A DNA stretch of 64,000 nt from Pseudogracilibacillus auburnensis (GCF_003201975.1 NZ_QJJQ01000005.1:186001-250000), one strand, 5' to 3'; counted from the first letter of the stretch, positions 35,193-44,882 are shown. Notes: generated by a model not told the origin, from the sequence alone. Numbers and translations: made by a program.

Positions 35193-37163
35193 TCAATTGT
35201 ACATTTTTACTTCCCTTCTCATATTTCCTGTATCTTCTCTTTTCACAATGTCGTATCCGAGTACATTCCAAACATCGAATAATTCATACACAACATCGCG
35301 ATGATATTGCTTCACATATGCTAATTCCGGTTCATTTAGCCTTTCATAGGGAACTAAAGCGCTGTGCAATTTTCGGCTTTCATCTTTTATGCTAGTTGAA
35401 TCTGAGCATTCTAACATATCCCAACCCATTAAAAGGTAAAAAGTGTACCATCTGTTATGTTCGGTTTTTGCAAGTTGTTCGATTTCCGGTTGAACGATTG
35501 CATTGTACTCTTGCTTAGATAATACAGTTTTATCATGCTCTTTTTTTGGTACTACATCTAATGATAAGAGCATTAACTTAGTTCGTGCATGATCTAATTT
35601 ATTGTAGTTAGATTGACGATGAATTTGCGAAAGATTTTCCCAAGTTGGCACATGTTCATTTCCTGCCTTTAGCAGATTATTCTTATACAAATTATGCTCC
35701 AATTTAGCCGTAATCGTTAGTTTTTCATGAATAAAATAGGCTTCATTTAATACTTCAGCAAATGTTCCAGTACTATATAATAAATGCGAATCGCTGGCTT
35801 CCCCTTGAATCCATTTTTCAATAATACCATGTTTATTAAAGTTCATAAAAACAGGGATGTGGGGATAACGTTTAGAGAGTTCGATCCCTTCCATGACATC
35901 AAGATAGTCATCATGTAAACATAAATAAATATGGGTAAAAGGTTCATAACGGTCTTCTACAAACTGTACTAAGGATTGGGAGTTAATGTCAAATTCCAGA
36001 AATTCTAACTCCGCTACTTGGTCACTTTTAGGATAATTACGATACCAGGAGCGTTTCACACGCTCGATACATTTGTCCAAAATCGTTATTCTTATTTTCT
36101 TATTGGTAAAAAAATGTGCTCTTTTTATCGCTTGTAAAGCAATGCTGTGACCCATATGACCAAAACCAACAATTAACAAGTGAAGCGCTTTTCCCTCTTT
36201 ATCTCTTACTTGGCTTTCATAATGTAAGTACATAGGGTAATGATCAAATAATTTTGCCACCAACAAATAATACACATTAACGCTTTGTATAGAAAAAGGA
36301 AAATGTTCACCTTTCCAGCTCATTTCTGCTTCGATTCTGTCTATTAGCCTATTTGATTCAAAATTAATTAAGTGAACTAATACGGTTAAATTAGAGTTAC
36401 TGATAAAATGGGTTCGACAGTATTCTTTTAGAGCAATTAATTCATCTAGATTTTCCGTATCTTTTGTTTGGAATAATATAACATAGACTGCTTTTTCAAT
36501 TGCGCATTTTTGATAAACCCTGTTATCCCCTTTACTTCCTTTCACAAGAACAATTTTCATATTTTCTAAGTATTCTTCGTCCTCAATTGAAATATTATCA
36601 ACGATTAATATAACACGTTTCTTTTTTTCCTTGAGATCTTTCATTAACATTTTACTATTTTCATTGAATCCGATGATGACATAATGTTTGCCAACTAGTT
36701 GATAAAACAGTAAAATAATCGACATTTCTAACATTCGATACATCGCGATAAATACAGTCGAAATAGTGTATAATGCAGCCGACCAACGGGCTATCTCAAC
36801 TATTAACGGAAACCTAATAACTCCAGACCCAACTGGATTAAAAACATCTTCTGTCGTTAATAAAAATAATTGGAGGGTAAAATATAGGGCATTTAAAAGC
36901 GAATGATCTTGTATCGAGTAATGATAAAAACTATACACTCCTGTAATTAGTGCCAAAGTAAATAAAAATATATGTACGGCATATCTTCTTGTAAAAAGGA
37001 GAACAACAGGAAAGAAAACTTGAAAGACAACTAATATAATAAGTATTGTTGTATCAACTGCTTCATTGTTATATATCCACCAACCGACAAATAGTGCGAC
37101 TATGAAAGAAGCAACATAGTATTGCACGATAATCTTTTTATTTTTTAAAAATCGATGGACCAT
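35193..37163 (-). CDS. membrane protein with two TrkA-N Rossmann domains and a C-terminal RyR domain
   Basis: About 656 residues. Four or five N-terminal helices (residues ~10-155) end in a pore-like region. Two nucleotide-binding Rossmann domains resembling TrkA-N/RCK units follow (HYVIIGFNENSKMLMKDLKE and LHLLIVGFGHMGHSIALQA). The C-terminal ~80 residues match the RyR (ryanodine receptor) domain (EQLAKTEHNRWYTFYLLMGW). Such TrkA-RyR proteins are thought to sense nucleotides or NAD-derived ligands, but no bacterial function is settled. I start at ATG 37163 behind AGAGGTTG; a TTG at 37184 lacks one. It is divergent from hsp20, with 121 bp between the starts. Confidence 0.8.
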   Translation of the reverse strand: MVHRFLKNKKIIVQYYVASFIVALFVGWWIYNNEAVDTTILIILVVFQVFFPVVLLFTRRYAVHIFLFTLALITGVYSFYHYSIQDHSLLNALYFTLQLFLLTTEDVFNPVGSGVIRFPLIVEIARWSAALYTISTVFIAMYRMLEMSIILLFYQLVGKHYVIIGFNENSKMLMKDLKEKKKRVILIVDNISIEDEEYLENMKIVLVKGSKGDNRVYQKCAIEKAVYVILFQTKDTENLDELIALKEYCRTHFISNSNLTVLVHLINFESNRLIDRIEAEMSWKGEHFPFSIQSVNVYYLLVAKLFDHYPMYLHYESQVRDKEGKALHLLIVGFGHMGHSIALQAIKRAHFFTNKKIRITILDKCIERVKRSWYRNYPKSDQVAELEFLEFDINSQSLVQFVEDRYEPFTHIYLCLHDDYLDVMEGIELSKRYPHIPVFMNFNKHGIIEKWIQGEASDSHLLYSTGTFAEVLNEAYFIHEKLTITAKLEHNLYKNNLLKAGNEHVPTWENLSQIHRQSNYNKLDHARTKLMLLSLDVVPKKEHDKTVLSKQEYNAIVQPEIEQLAKTEHNRWYTFYLLMGWDMLECSDSTSIKDESRKLHSALVPYERLNEPELAYVKQYHRDVVYELFDVWNVLGYDIVKREDTGNMRREVKMYN

Positions 37164-37224
37164 TGCTTCAACCTCTTTTTCCAATTATTACAACTATTTT
37201 AGCATACATCATTCATATACGTAT

Positions 37225-37250
37225 GTTTAATAAGCAAAAATAGCGGCAAA
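37225..37250 (+). promoter_or_regulatory. candidate sigma-B promoter of hsp20
   Basis: GTTTAA (37225-37230) and GGCAAA (37245-37250) are 14 bp apart. The Bacillus general-stress sigma-B consensus is GTTT-N14-17-GGGWAW, so there is one mismatch in the -10. The position, 35 bp before the hsp20 start, is suitable. Confidence 0.4.
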
Positions 37251-37284
37251 ATACTGATGAATACTATAAAAAGGAGAATGTATC

Positions 37285-37746
37285 ATGCACTCAATGAAAC
37301 CATGGAACCCTAATGAGCATCCAATCCACCGTTTTAGAAATGAAATGGATGGGATGTTTTCGCGACTTTTAAATGATTCATTTTTACCAAGTACGTCTTT
37401 TTGGAACGAAGCATCATCCTTTACTCCTAAATGCAATATTGAGGAGAAGAAAGGGCATTATTTAGTGGAAGTAGAGATTCCAGGAGTTGATCCGAAAGAT
37501 ATTGCTATAGAGTTAGACGGTAATATGTTAACGATTAAAGGGGAGCGTAAGCGAGAAACAAAAACCGAAAAGGAAGAGAATAAAATGCATGTTGTTGAAC
37601 AAAGCTATGGTTCATTTTATCGTTCTTTCACGTTACCGAATAATACCAATCCCGCTAATATAAAAGCGGAAAATAAACATGGTGTCTTGTTCATTGAAAT
37701 TCCAAAACAGAAAGAACAAGAACCACGTCGAATTGATATACATTAA
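37285..37746 (+). CDS. Hsp20/alpha-crystallin family small heat shock protein
   Basis: A 153-residue ATP-independent chaperone that holds unfolding proteins. The alpha-crystallin domain spans residues ~45-145 (YLVEVEIPGVDPKDIAIELDGN; then HGVLFIEIPK), followed by a short tail with an I-D-I version of the oligomerisation I-x-I/V motif. The N-terminal arm is rich in F and W. AAGGAG precedes the ATG. It stands alone, divergent from the TrkA-RyR gene. Confidence 0.95.
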   Translation: MHSMKPWNPNEHPIHRFRNEMDGMFSRLLNDSFLPSTSFWNEASSFTPKCNIEEKKGHYLVEVEIPGVDPKDIAIELDGNMLTIKGERKRETKTEKEENKMHVVEQSYGSFYRSFTLPNNTNPANIKAENKHGVLFIEIPKQKEQEPRRIDIH

Positions 37747-37920
37747 TGAAACTGAGTGTGGCAATAACGAAACGTTCCAGAATGATTATAGGGTAGAAAG
37801 CTTAGAATATTACTTTTACAGCAGTTAAATTTTATCCATCGTTGAAATAAACTGTGTAGTATCGAAGTAGCGTCGGAGTTTATAGACAATTGGCAACACG
37901 TTTTTAATAACAGATAAATA

Positions 37921-37984
37921 AAAAATCCGAACTGATCTAAATATTTATTGAAGAAATTTGAATCATCGTTCGGATTTTTTTTTT
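37921..37984. terminator. bidirectional intrinsic terminator between hsp20 and pcaF
   Basis: Perfect 12-bp arms AAAAATCCGAAC (37921-37932) and GTTCGGATTTTT (37968-37979), then a run of T to 37984. On the minus strand the left arm supplies five T. It serves the convergent hsp20 and pca genes. Confidence 0.85.
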
Positions 37985-38016
37985 AAGACTGAAACCTTAT
38001 GTCACAGCCTTTTGTT

Positions 38017-39219
38017 TTATTCTATGTTTTCAATTGCTACTGAAATTCCTTGACCAACACCAATACACATTGTTGCTAATCCACATCTAACCCCTCGTTT
38101 TTTCATTTCGTGAACAAGAGTGGTTAAAATTCTTGCGCCACTTGCACCTAATGGATGCCCTAAAGCAATTGCACCACCATTGACATTTACTTTGTCGATA
38201 TTTAATCCTAATTGATCAATACATGCGATTGATTGTGAAGCAAAAGCCTCATTTAACTCGATAAGATCAAAATCTTCTATTGAGAGTCCAGTTCTCAACA
38301 GAAGTTTTTGAGTGGAATAAATTGGACCAAGACCCATCACAGCAGGTTCTACACCGGCCGCAGCAGAAGAAATGAATTTCGCTAAAGGCTTTACACCGAG
38401 TTCTTTCGCACGTTTAGCACTCATTAGTAAAACAGCAGATGCACCGTCATTTACTCCAGAAGCATTCCCAGCCGTTACTGTACCTCCCGAAAATAATGGC
38501 CTTAAATTACTTAATTTATCCAATGTTGTTCCTGGGCGCGGATGTTCATCTTGATCCATAACGATTTCATTTCCTTTTCGGTCTTGTATATGAACTGGAA
38601 CAATTTCTTCTTGAAAACGATTCGTTTCCATCGCCATTCGCGCTTTTTCTTGACTAAGGACTGCAAACTCATCTTGACTTTGGCGAGAAATATTCAAACG
38701 GTCAGCCACATTTTCTGCTGTTTCCGGCATGGAATCTGTACCATACATCTCATGTAACTTCGGATTGATAAAACGCCACCCAATTGTCGTATCAAACATT
38801 TCCATGTTCCCACGTGGAAATGCAGCATCAGGTTTTTTCATTACGAAGGGGGCTCGAGTCATGCTTTCTGTTCCACCTGCAATAATAATTTCTTCTTCCC
38901 CTGCTAGTATGGAACGTGCCCCCATACTGATTGCATCAAGGCCTGACCCGCAGAGACGGTTAATTGTTGTGCCGCTAACAGACTCAGGTAAGCCGGCAAG
39001 CAATAGCGACATGCGTGCCACATTGCGATTCTCTTCACCTGCACCGTTCGCATTCCCGAAAATAACATCATCAATTTGATCAGCTGGAACTGTAGCATTT
39101 CGCTCCATTAACGCTTTAATAACGATTGCACCCAAATCATCTGGACGAACATCTTTTAAGGCTCCACGATAACGTCCAATTGGAGTTCGAACAGCATCGA
39201 CTATCACAACCTCATTCAT
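38017..39219 (-). CDS. pcaF: 3-oxoadipyl-CoA/acetyl-CoA thiolase
   Basis: A 400-residue thiolase that cleaves 3-oxoadipyl-CoA to succinyl-CoA and acetyl-CoA, the last step of the beta-ketoadipate pathway. The nucleophilic cysteine is C90 (NRLCGSG), with H355 in GHPLGASG and C385 in MCIGVGQG. Sequence alone does not separate PcaF from acetoacetyl-CoA thiolase; the pathway context decides. Its ATG overlaps the pcaJ stop by 4 bp. It is the last gene of the leftward nine-gene unit. Confidence 0.9.
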   Translation of the reverse strand: MNEVVIVDAVRTPIGRYRGALKDVRPDDLGAIVIKALMERNATVPADQIDDVIFGNANGAGEENRNVARMSLLLAGLPESVSGTTINRLCGSGLDAISMGARSILAGEEEIIIAGGTESMTRAPFVMKKPDAAFPRGNMEMFDTTIGWRFINPKLHEMYGTDSMPETAENVADRLNISRQSQDEFAVLSQEKARMAMETNRFQEEIVPVHIQDRKGNEIVMDQDEHPRPGTTLDKLSNLRPLFSGGTVTAGNASGVNDGASAVLLMSAKRAKELGVKPLAKFISSAAAGVEPAVMGLGPIYSTQKLLLRTGLSIEDFDLIELNEAFASQSIACIDQLGLNIDKVNVNGGAIALGHPLGASGARILTTLVHEMKKRGVRCGLATMCIGVGQGISVAIENIE

Positions 39220-39869
39220 CGATTTTTCTCCTTTCGTAATAAAACTTCGCTAACTCTATATGTGGCTGTTGTATTCTTCTCTACTTCTTCTAAAGTTGCT
39301 TCCCCCATCAGTTCGACCAGTTCATAACCATGATCCTTCCATTTAAAAACGGCCAAATCTGTAACAATGATATCGGCTTTTCGCGTGGAAGTGATCGGAA
39401 ACGTACATGTATCGACAAACTTTGGTGAACCATCCTTAGACACATGTCCCATCGTTATTATAATTTGATTAGCACCTGTAAGTAAGTCCATTGCACCGCC
39501 GACACCGATGATGCCCTTTCCAGGAACAGCCCAATTTGCAACAGTTCCTTTTTCATCGACTTGAAGAGCACCTAATATCGCTACATCAACATGGCCCCCA
39601 CGTATCATTGCAAATGAATCAGCACTATGAAAATAAGATGCTCCAACCGCTTCACCGACTGGAAGTTTTCCTGCATTTACAAGTAGTGGGTCAACATCTG
39701 CCTCCTCAACTGAGGTGACACCTAAAAGACCATTTTCAGTATGCAAATAGTAATTTTCTTCATCTAAATAATTAGCAACAAGCGTTGGAATCCCTATCCC
39801 TAAATTAATAATGGACTGAGAAGTAAGCTCTTCAGCTGTGCGCTTTGCAATCATTTCTTTTATTTTCAC
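39216..39869 (-). CDS. pcaJ: 3-oxoacid CoA-transferase subunit B
   Basis: A 217-residue beta subunit of the succinyl-CoA:3-oxoadipate CoA-transferase. The catalytic glutamate is E45 in the family motif TENGLLG, with the N-terminal INLGIGIPTLVANYL segment. It starts at GTG 39869 with AAGGAAGGGG 9 nt upstream, overlapping pcaI by 38 bp. Scot/AtoA-type acetoacetate transferases are similar; assignment as PcaJ rests on the surrounding pathway genes. Confidence 0.88.
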   Translation of the reverse strand: MKIKEMIAKRTAEELTSQSIINLGIGIPTLVANYLDEENYYLHTENGLLGVTSVEEADVDPLLVNAGKLPVGEAVGASYFHSADSFAMIRGGHVDVAILGALQVDEKGTVANWAVPGKGIIGVGGAMDLLTGANQIIITMGHVSKDGSPKFVDTCTFPITSTRKADIIVTDLAVFKWKDHGYELVELMGEATLEEVEKNTTATYRVSEVLLRKEKNR

Positions 39870-40554
39870 GCTCCACTACCCCTTCCTTTGTAAGAATGAG
39901 TCCACTTTTCACAATTGCATCTACATATAAATGGGGAGTAACAATTTCCTCTGCTGACAGTTCTCCTACCTCGACAATTTCATCTACTTCTGCAATCACA
40001 TATTTTGCGGCAGTTGCCATGTTTGGATTAAAATTTCGGGCTGTTTTATAGTAAACAAGATTACCTTTTGTATCAGCTTTTTGCGCACGAACGAGTGCAA
40101 CATCCGCTTTTAATGCCTTTTCAAGTAAATATGTTTCCCCATCAATTGCTTTTGTTTCTTTCCCTTTGGCAAGTTCTGTCCCGACAGCAGTTTTCGTATA
40201 AAATCCGCCTAGTCCTGCCCCACCAGCACGAATTGCTTCAGATAAAGTACCTTGGGGTAATAATTCAATCTCTAATTTTCCTTCATTATAGTATTGAACC
40301 GCTTCTCGATTACTCGTAAAATATGAACCAATTGCTTTTTTAATTTTCCCTTGTCTTAATAATAGTCCGAGACCTTCCCCAGCTTCTCCAACATTATTGC
40401 TAATAATCGTTAATTCTGAGGCATCATGTTTTGTTAAAGCATCAATTAATGTGAGTGGACTTCCTATTAGACCAAAACCACCAACCATCAAAACATCACC
40501 AGTTTGAATACGTTCCATTACTTTTCGACTATCAATTTCTTTTGTAATGCCCAT
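39832..40554 (-). CDS. pcaI: 3-oxoacid CoA-transferase subunit A
   Basis: A 240-residue alpha subunit of the CoA-transferase, recognisable by LMVGGFGLIGSPLTLIDALT near the N-terminus and TELAKGKETKAIDGETYLLE in the middle. With PcaJ it activates 3-oxoadipate to its CoA ester. The ATG overlaps the pcaD stop by 1 bp, behind AAGGGGTG. Confidence 0.88.
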   Translation of the reverse strand: MGITKEIDSRKVMERIQTGDVLMVGGFGLIGSPLTLIDALTKHDASELTIISNNVGEAGEGLGLLLRQGKIKKAIGSYFTSNREAVQYYNEGKLEIELLPQGTLSEAIRAGGAGLGGFYTKTAVGTELAKGKETKAIDGETYLLEKALKADVALVRAQKADTKGNLVYYKTARNFNPNMATAAKYVIAEVDEIVEVGELSAEEIVTPHLYVDAIVKSGLILTKEGVVERENKRNDCKAHS

Positions 40555-41396
40555 TATTTCACCCCTTGTTTTACTAAGAACTCTTCTATTTGCTGCACAA
40601 TCGCAGGCTGTTTATTAAAAACAAGTTCATAATGGTTTACATCTGTATACTTTGTTTCGATTTTTTGGATCGATTCTCTCGTTTTTGTGTAACCTGCTCC
40701 TTGAAATAACGGGGCTTTATCACCAATTTTACCAGTGGCAATAAATAACAAAGTAGTAGCCTTAATTTTAGAACATGTTTCTTCTTGTTTAAATGTATAA
40801 AATGTTTCAAAGTCCTGCCTAATAAAAGATGATTCCGATTTATGTCTCCATCCACTATCAATCTTCTTCATATCGTATTTTACAATTTCTTCTATTGTTT
40901 CATTCCAATTTACTCGTAAATTTGTATACAAACCTTTCACTTCATGCACATACTCTTGTACAGATGGAAAGACTTTTTTCAGGCGATTTAATGATGGTAA
41001 AACGAGCTGCCTAGTCATATCATCCGCTTCACCCGCACCATCAAGTAAAATTAACGCTTCTACATCTGATAAACGACTTGCCACGATCGCACTTATATAA
41101 GCTCCCATGGAATAACCCATTAAAATCGGCCGTTTTATTCCAAGCTCTTCAATAAGTTCAATCAAATCGTCTGCATGTGTATAAATAGAAGTATCTTTAG
41201 AAGTTTGATCGCTATTCCCTCGACCACGTACATCATAACTAATAAAGCGATATTTCCCGGTAAATGCTTTTTGATAATGATAAAACTGTTTATGATTACC
41301 CGTTAATCCATGTACAGCAATGATCGTCCCTAATTCCCCAGGTGTATCATAAACAAGAAAAGTGCGACCTTTTTTTACTGTAATATATTGTTCCAC
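40554..41396 (-). CDS. pcaD: alpha/beta hydrolase, probable 3-oxoadipate enol-lactonase
   Basis: A 280-residue hydrolase. The nucleophile elbow is GYSMG with S96, the catalytic histidine is probably H255 (DVNHYELV), and the oxyanion HG motif is VHGLTGNHKQF. PcaD hydrolyses 3-oxoadipate enol-lactone to 3-oxoadipate. The fold supports many esterases and lactonases, so the call depends on its place between muconate cycloisomerase and the CoA-transferase genes. It is read 22 bp after the DUF3237 gene. Confidence 0.75.
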   Translation of the reverse strand: MEQYITVKKGRTFLVYDTPGELGTIIAVHGLTGNHKQFYHYQKAFTGKYRFISYDVRGRGNSDQTSKDTSIYTHADDLIELIEELGIKRPILMGYSMGAYISAIVASRLSDVEALILLDGAGEADDMTRQLVLPSLNRLKKVFPSVQEYVHEVKGLYTNLRVNWNETIEEIVKYDMKKIDSGWRHKSESSFIRQDFETFYTFKQEETCSKIKATTLLFIATGKIGDKAPLFQGAGYTKTRESIQKIETKYTDVNHYELVFNKQPAIVQQIEEFLVKQGVK

Positions 41397-41418
41397 TTGT
41401 TTTTCTTACCTCCCTATA

Positions 41419-41886
41419 TTATTCGACCGTATATATGGAATAATTAACTCCTTGAGGAAGTCGAATTCCTTTTGAAACAAATATTCTTTTGTTTAACCAA
41501 TCGTATTTTTCTGATGAAGTTTCAAAGATCGGTGCCGTTCTAAAATAATATTCTGCTGGATCCACTTCTTCCCCTTGGTCTAAACGTGTTAACACCTCTC
41601 TAGTTCCTGTACGTATCCCTCGATAAGTCATTAAAATAAGTGCATCATCATCTGTTTTTAAAAGAATACGTACGTCTTGAATAATAGTTCCATCTTCACG
41701 AACAGTGATCCAATCATCACCACCTGGAATAACATCTGCATTTAATTTCTCACCACGGAGCTTACCACCTGTCACTCGAATGATTCTTCTATTACCAATT
41801 GGAGTTTTCCCTGGTAAATGAGCGCCTTCGACTGTTAATTCCATATCACATAAAAATGATAGTTCCGGAGCAGCTAAATGTCTCAT
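41419..41886 (-). CDS. DUF3237 family protein, candidate muconolactone isomerase substitute
   Basis: A 155-residue protein of the DUF3237/UPF0311 family (LTVEGAHLPGKTPIGNRRII; VREDGTIIQDVRILLKTDD; YFRTAPIFETSSEKYDWLN). The family has no agreed function known to me. The ATG overlaps the muconate cycloisomerase stop by 4 bp and the enol-lactonase gene follows, which is exactly the place of catC in a catechol pathway. No CatC-like gene is present. A role in isomerising muconolactone, or a lactone side product, is therefore plausible but unproven. Confidence 0.85.
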   Translation of the reverse strand: MRHLAAPELSFLCDMELTVEGAHLPGKTPIGNRRIIRVTGGKLRGEKLNADVIPGGDDWITVREDGTIIQDVRILLKTDDDALILMTYRGIRTGTREVLTRLDQGEEVDPAEYYFRTAPIFETSSEKYDWLNKRIFVSKGIRLPQGVNYSIYTVE

Positions 41887-43022
41887 ACAATCACTTCTCC
41901 TTGTTCTTTCCGACGGTATTTAGCAACTTTCTCTTCATCTAATTCCACACCAAGACCTGGTTTATTAGGCACATGGATAAATCCATCTTTAAAATATAGC
42001 GGTTCTTTTACCGGATCATCAGCTAGCCATGTTGGCCCGAATAATTCACTGCCGTAATCTAAATTTGGAACAGAAGCAAGGGCATGCAAACAAGCTGCTG
42101 TTCCAATTGAACTTTCAAGTGACGTGCCTCCAAAACATGAAATGCCTGCCGCTTCTGCAATACCAGCAATTTTTATTGTATTTTTCATCCCACCGGATTT
42201 ATGGATTTTTAACGAAAAAATATTTGCCGCTTTTTCTTTCGCGAGTAAAAAGGCATCTTGAACGGTCGCTAGACTTTCATCAGCCATCACAGGGACTTTT
42301 TTCATATCAACGAGCATTGCCGCTCCTTCGATATCACGAGGAGATAGCGGTTGTTCTAAAAAGTCGATTCCAGCTTCAAAGAATTGATCCATCCATTTTA
42401 TTGTTGTAATCCGATCCCAAGAACCATTTGGATCAATTCCAATTGTTGATACTCCTTTCATTCCTTCTGCAATTTGAAGATTTCGTTTCGCATCCTCTTC
42501 TGGGATTTCTTTTCCTGATTTCGTTTTAAAATTCACATATTCATTTGACGAAACGTACTTTTTTGCTTCTTGAACATCACCATCGACCGTACCAGAAGCT
42601 AATGCCCAACGGACGGGAATCTTATCTTGATATAAACTTCCAAGTAGTTGGTGAACAGGTACATTGTACAATTTTCCTAGGGCATCAAATAATGCCATTT
42701 CAACTGTCGCTTTTGCAAAAGGGTTTACACGTATTTGACGATCCACTGTTTTAAGCAACTTTTCTATATAGCTTGGGTCTTCATTTAGAAGGAGCGGAAT
42801 AACATACTTATCTATGACAAGCTTCATTGTTTCGACACTTTCCCCATTCCACCAAATCCCTGGAGTCGTACCTTCTCCAATACCGACAATGCCATTACTT
42901 AACTCAATACGAATAAAGACAAAACTTTTAGACGAAACTTTTTCTGTTGAAAACTGATGCGGACGTTTAATTGGTATGTCTAGTAGCTCTGTATGAATCT
43001 TTTTAATTGTTACATTACTCAT
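41883..43022 (-). CDS. catB: muconate cycloisomerase-type enolase superfamily enzyme
   Basis: A 379-residue member of the muconate-lactonising subgroup of the enolase superfamily, turning cis,cis-muconate into muconolactone. The catalytic K-x-K is K166/K168 (NFKTKSG). The metal ligands are D197 (GIDPNGSW), E223 (LEQPLSP) and D248 (MADES), and the opposing lysine is in SLKIHKSGG (272-275). Other activities of the subgroup (dipeptide epimerase, OSB synthase) cannot be excluded by sequence; catA and pca neighbours favour CatB. GAGGAGG precedes the ATG. Confidence 0.88.
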   Translation of the reverse strand: MSNVTIKKIHTELLDIPIKRPHQFSTEKVSSKSFVFIRIELSNGIVGIGEGTTPGIWWNGESVETMKLVIDKYVIPLLLNEDPSYIEKLLKTVDRQIRVNPFAKATVEMALFDALGKLYNVPVHQLLGSLYQDKIPVRWALASGTVDGDVQEAKKYVSSNEYVNFKTKSGKEIPEEDAKRNLQIAEGMKGVSTIGIDPNGSWDRITTIKWMDQFFEAGIDFLEQPLSPRDIEGAAMLVDMKKVPVMADESLATVQDAFLLAKEKAANIFSLKIHKSGGMKNTIKIAGIAEAAGISCFGGTSLESSIGTAACLHALASVPNLDYGSELFGPTWLADDPVKEPLYFKDGFIHVPNKPGLGVELDEEKVAKYRRKEQGEVIV

Positions 43023-43044
43023 TTCTATTCCTCCTCATAAATGT

Positions 43045-44316
43045 TTATTTCATATATTCTGTTAACCATAGGGATATGGATGGGAATACAATAATAACCA
43101 CCAAAGCCAGAACTAGTAATAGAATAAATGGAATAACACCACGAACTACCTCACCTAGCTTTTCCTTCGTAATACCAGACACGACGAATAGGTTAAGACC
43201 CACTGGCGGAGTAATCATCCCGATTTCTAAATTAATTGTCATCACAATGGCAAAATGAAATGGATCAATGCCAAAGTAATAAACCATTGGTAATAAAATT
43301 GGTAAAGTAATCAAAATGATGGAAACCGATTCTAGAAATACACCTAACACCAAAAATAGAACACCTGTTAAAGCGAAGAATGCCCACTTATTAAGATTGA
43401 TACTTTCTAGCCAATTTCCAACCATTAAAGGTACTTGTTCATTGGTTAAAAATAAACCTAACAAACTAGCTCCACCAATGATCAGGAATATCATAGAAGT
43501 AACATTTATGGACTCCACAATAATGGTTCGCGCATCTTTAAAATGAAGCTCCTTATAGACAAAGGCAGAAACGATGATTCCATAAACAACAGCAATAATA
43601 GAAGATTCTGTCGGTGTAGCAATTCCTGTATAAATACTTCCCATAATAATGATGGGAAGTAAAATGCCCCATATAGCTTTAGCTGTATGCTTTTTTCGTT
43701 CTTCCCAACTAGCCTTCGTATCAGATTTATAATTATTTTTACGCGCATAAAAAATCGCGGAAGTTAATAAAACTCCTGTAAGAAAAATACCTGGAATTAC
43801 TCCAGCGATAAATAATTTTCCAATCGATATCTCAGCAATAATCCCAAACATGATTAGGACGATACTAGGCGGGATTAACATACCTAATGTACCCGATGCA
43901 GCTACTATTCCCATTGCATAACGTTTATCATAGCCATTTTCGATCATAGCTGGAATCATTATGGCCCCAACTGCAGCCGCTGTAGCTGGACTAGATCCCG
44001 AAATAGCAGCAAAGATCATACATGTTAGCACAGTTACAATCGCTAAACCCCCGGGAAGATGTCCAATCCAAGCTTTTAAAGCATTGATTAAATATTTGGT
44101 AAGTCCTCCTCTTGCTAATATTACTCCTGCAAGTACAAATCCTGGAATAGCCATAAGTGGAAAACTTTCCATTGCAGTAAACATTTTTTGAGGTAACATC
44201 GATAAATTAAATCCACTCATGACCAACACGATACTGCTCGATACAGCTAAACTAATTCCAATTGGTATACGTAAAAACAGCAAGATGAAAAAAAGACTAA
44301 ATAGAAGAATGATCAT
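43045..44316 (-). CDS. dctM: TRAP transporter large membrane subunit (DctM)
   Basis: A 423-residue protein with about 12 helices, the translocating subunit of a tripartite ATP-independent periplasmic-type transporter driven by an ion gradient. Typical segments are AISGSSPATAAAVGAIMIPAM and GIATPTESSIIAVVYG, with GMITPPVGLNLFVVSG near the end. It overlaps dctQ by 20 bp and is followed 22 bp later by catB. Co-transcription with muconate and oxoadipate enzymes suggests uptake of an aromatic acid or muconate-like dicarboxylate. Confidence 0.95.
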   Translation of the reverse strand: MIILLFSLFFILLFLRIPIGISLAVSSSIVLVMSGFNLSMLPQKMFTAMESFPLMAIPGFVLAGVILARGGLTKYLINALKAWIGHLPGGLAIVTVLTCMIFAAISGSSPATAAAVGAIMIPAMIENGYDKRYAMGIVAASGTLGMLIPPSIVLIMFGIIAEISIGKLFIAGVIPGIFLTGVLLTSAIFYARKNNYKSDTKASWEERKKHTAKAIWGILLPIIIMGSIYTGIATPTESSIIAVVYGIIVSAFVYKELHFKDARTIIVESINVTSMIFLIIGGASLLGLFLTNEQVPLMVGNWLESINLNKWAFFALTGVLFLVLGVFLESVSIILITLPILLPMVYYFGIDPFHFAIVMTINLEIGMITPPVGLNLFVVSGITKEKLGEVVRGVIPFILLLVLALVVIIVFPSISLWLTEYMK

Positions 44317-44791
44317 AGTTATCCACCTTCCTCACCGTTTGAATAAATCGCTCAATAAACCGAATGAGAAAAAGTGTTCCTGATATAGGAAGTATTACAT
44401 AGATAATCCACATCGGTATACCAACTGTCAAAGAAACCATGCCAGTCTTATGAGTTGAACTAACTAAATTGAAACTATAATAAATAAAAAATATACAAAA
44501 TAAAATACCTACTAAATTCGCAAATATATTCATTAATCGCTTTAACTTTGGTGATAACACATCATATAGTAAATCAATTGCAATATGATGATCGTTTCGT
44601 AAAGCTACTGAAAGCCCAAATAGAATTCCCCAAATAACGGAATACATGGAGATCTCTTCAACCCATGGTTTAGGATTATTAAATACATATCTCATCAATA
44701 CTCCATAAAAAATTAATCCTAATCCACTAACAAAAAAGACCCCAGTGAGAATATCCTCTAAAAGAGTCCAATATTTATTTAGATTTTTCAC
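44297..44791 (-). CDS. dctQ: TRAP transporter small membrane subunit (DctQ)
   Basis: A small subunit of about 164 residues with four helices and the family pattern RYVFNNPKPWVEEISMYSVIW near residue 45. I prefer GTG 44791, which has GGAGAAGG upstream, to ATG 44815, which has no ribosome site. It partners DctM. The 170-bp gap from dctP holds a stem-loop that may uncouple the level of binding protein from the membrane subunits. Confidence 0.92.
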   Translation of the reverse strand: MKNLNKYWTLLEDILTGVFFVSGLGLIFYGVLMRYVFNNPKPWVEEISMYSVIWGILFGLSVALRNDHHIAIDLLYDVLSPKLKRLMNIFANLVGILFCIFFIYYSFNLVSSTHKTGMVSLTVGIPMWIIYVILPISGTLFLIRFIERFIQTVRKVDNYDHSSI

Positions 44792-44882
44792 CTTTTCCTT
44801 CTCCTCTCTATTCATAAAAATAAGGAGACTTGGTTCAGTATGGATTTTAGCTCCATAAGAACCTTAGTCGACTTATTTTGGA

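Noticed and set aside
37185-37284. CIRCE heat-shock operator before hsp20
   Set aside because: No TTAGCACTC-N9-GAGTGCTAA sequence was seen; a sigma-B-like promoter is the better candidate.
41883-43022. Dipeptide epimerase or OSB synthase as alternative for the enolase-superfamily gene
   Set aside because: The subgroup motifs do not exclude them, but the catA and pca gene context makes muconate cycloisomerase the best call.
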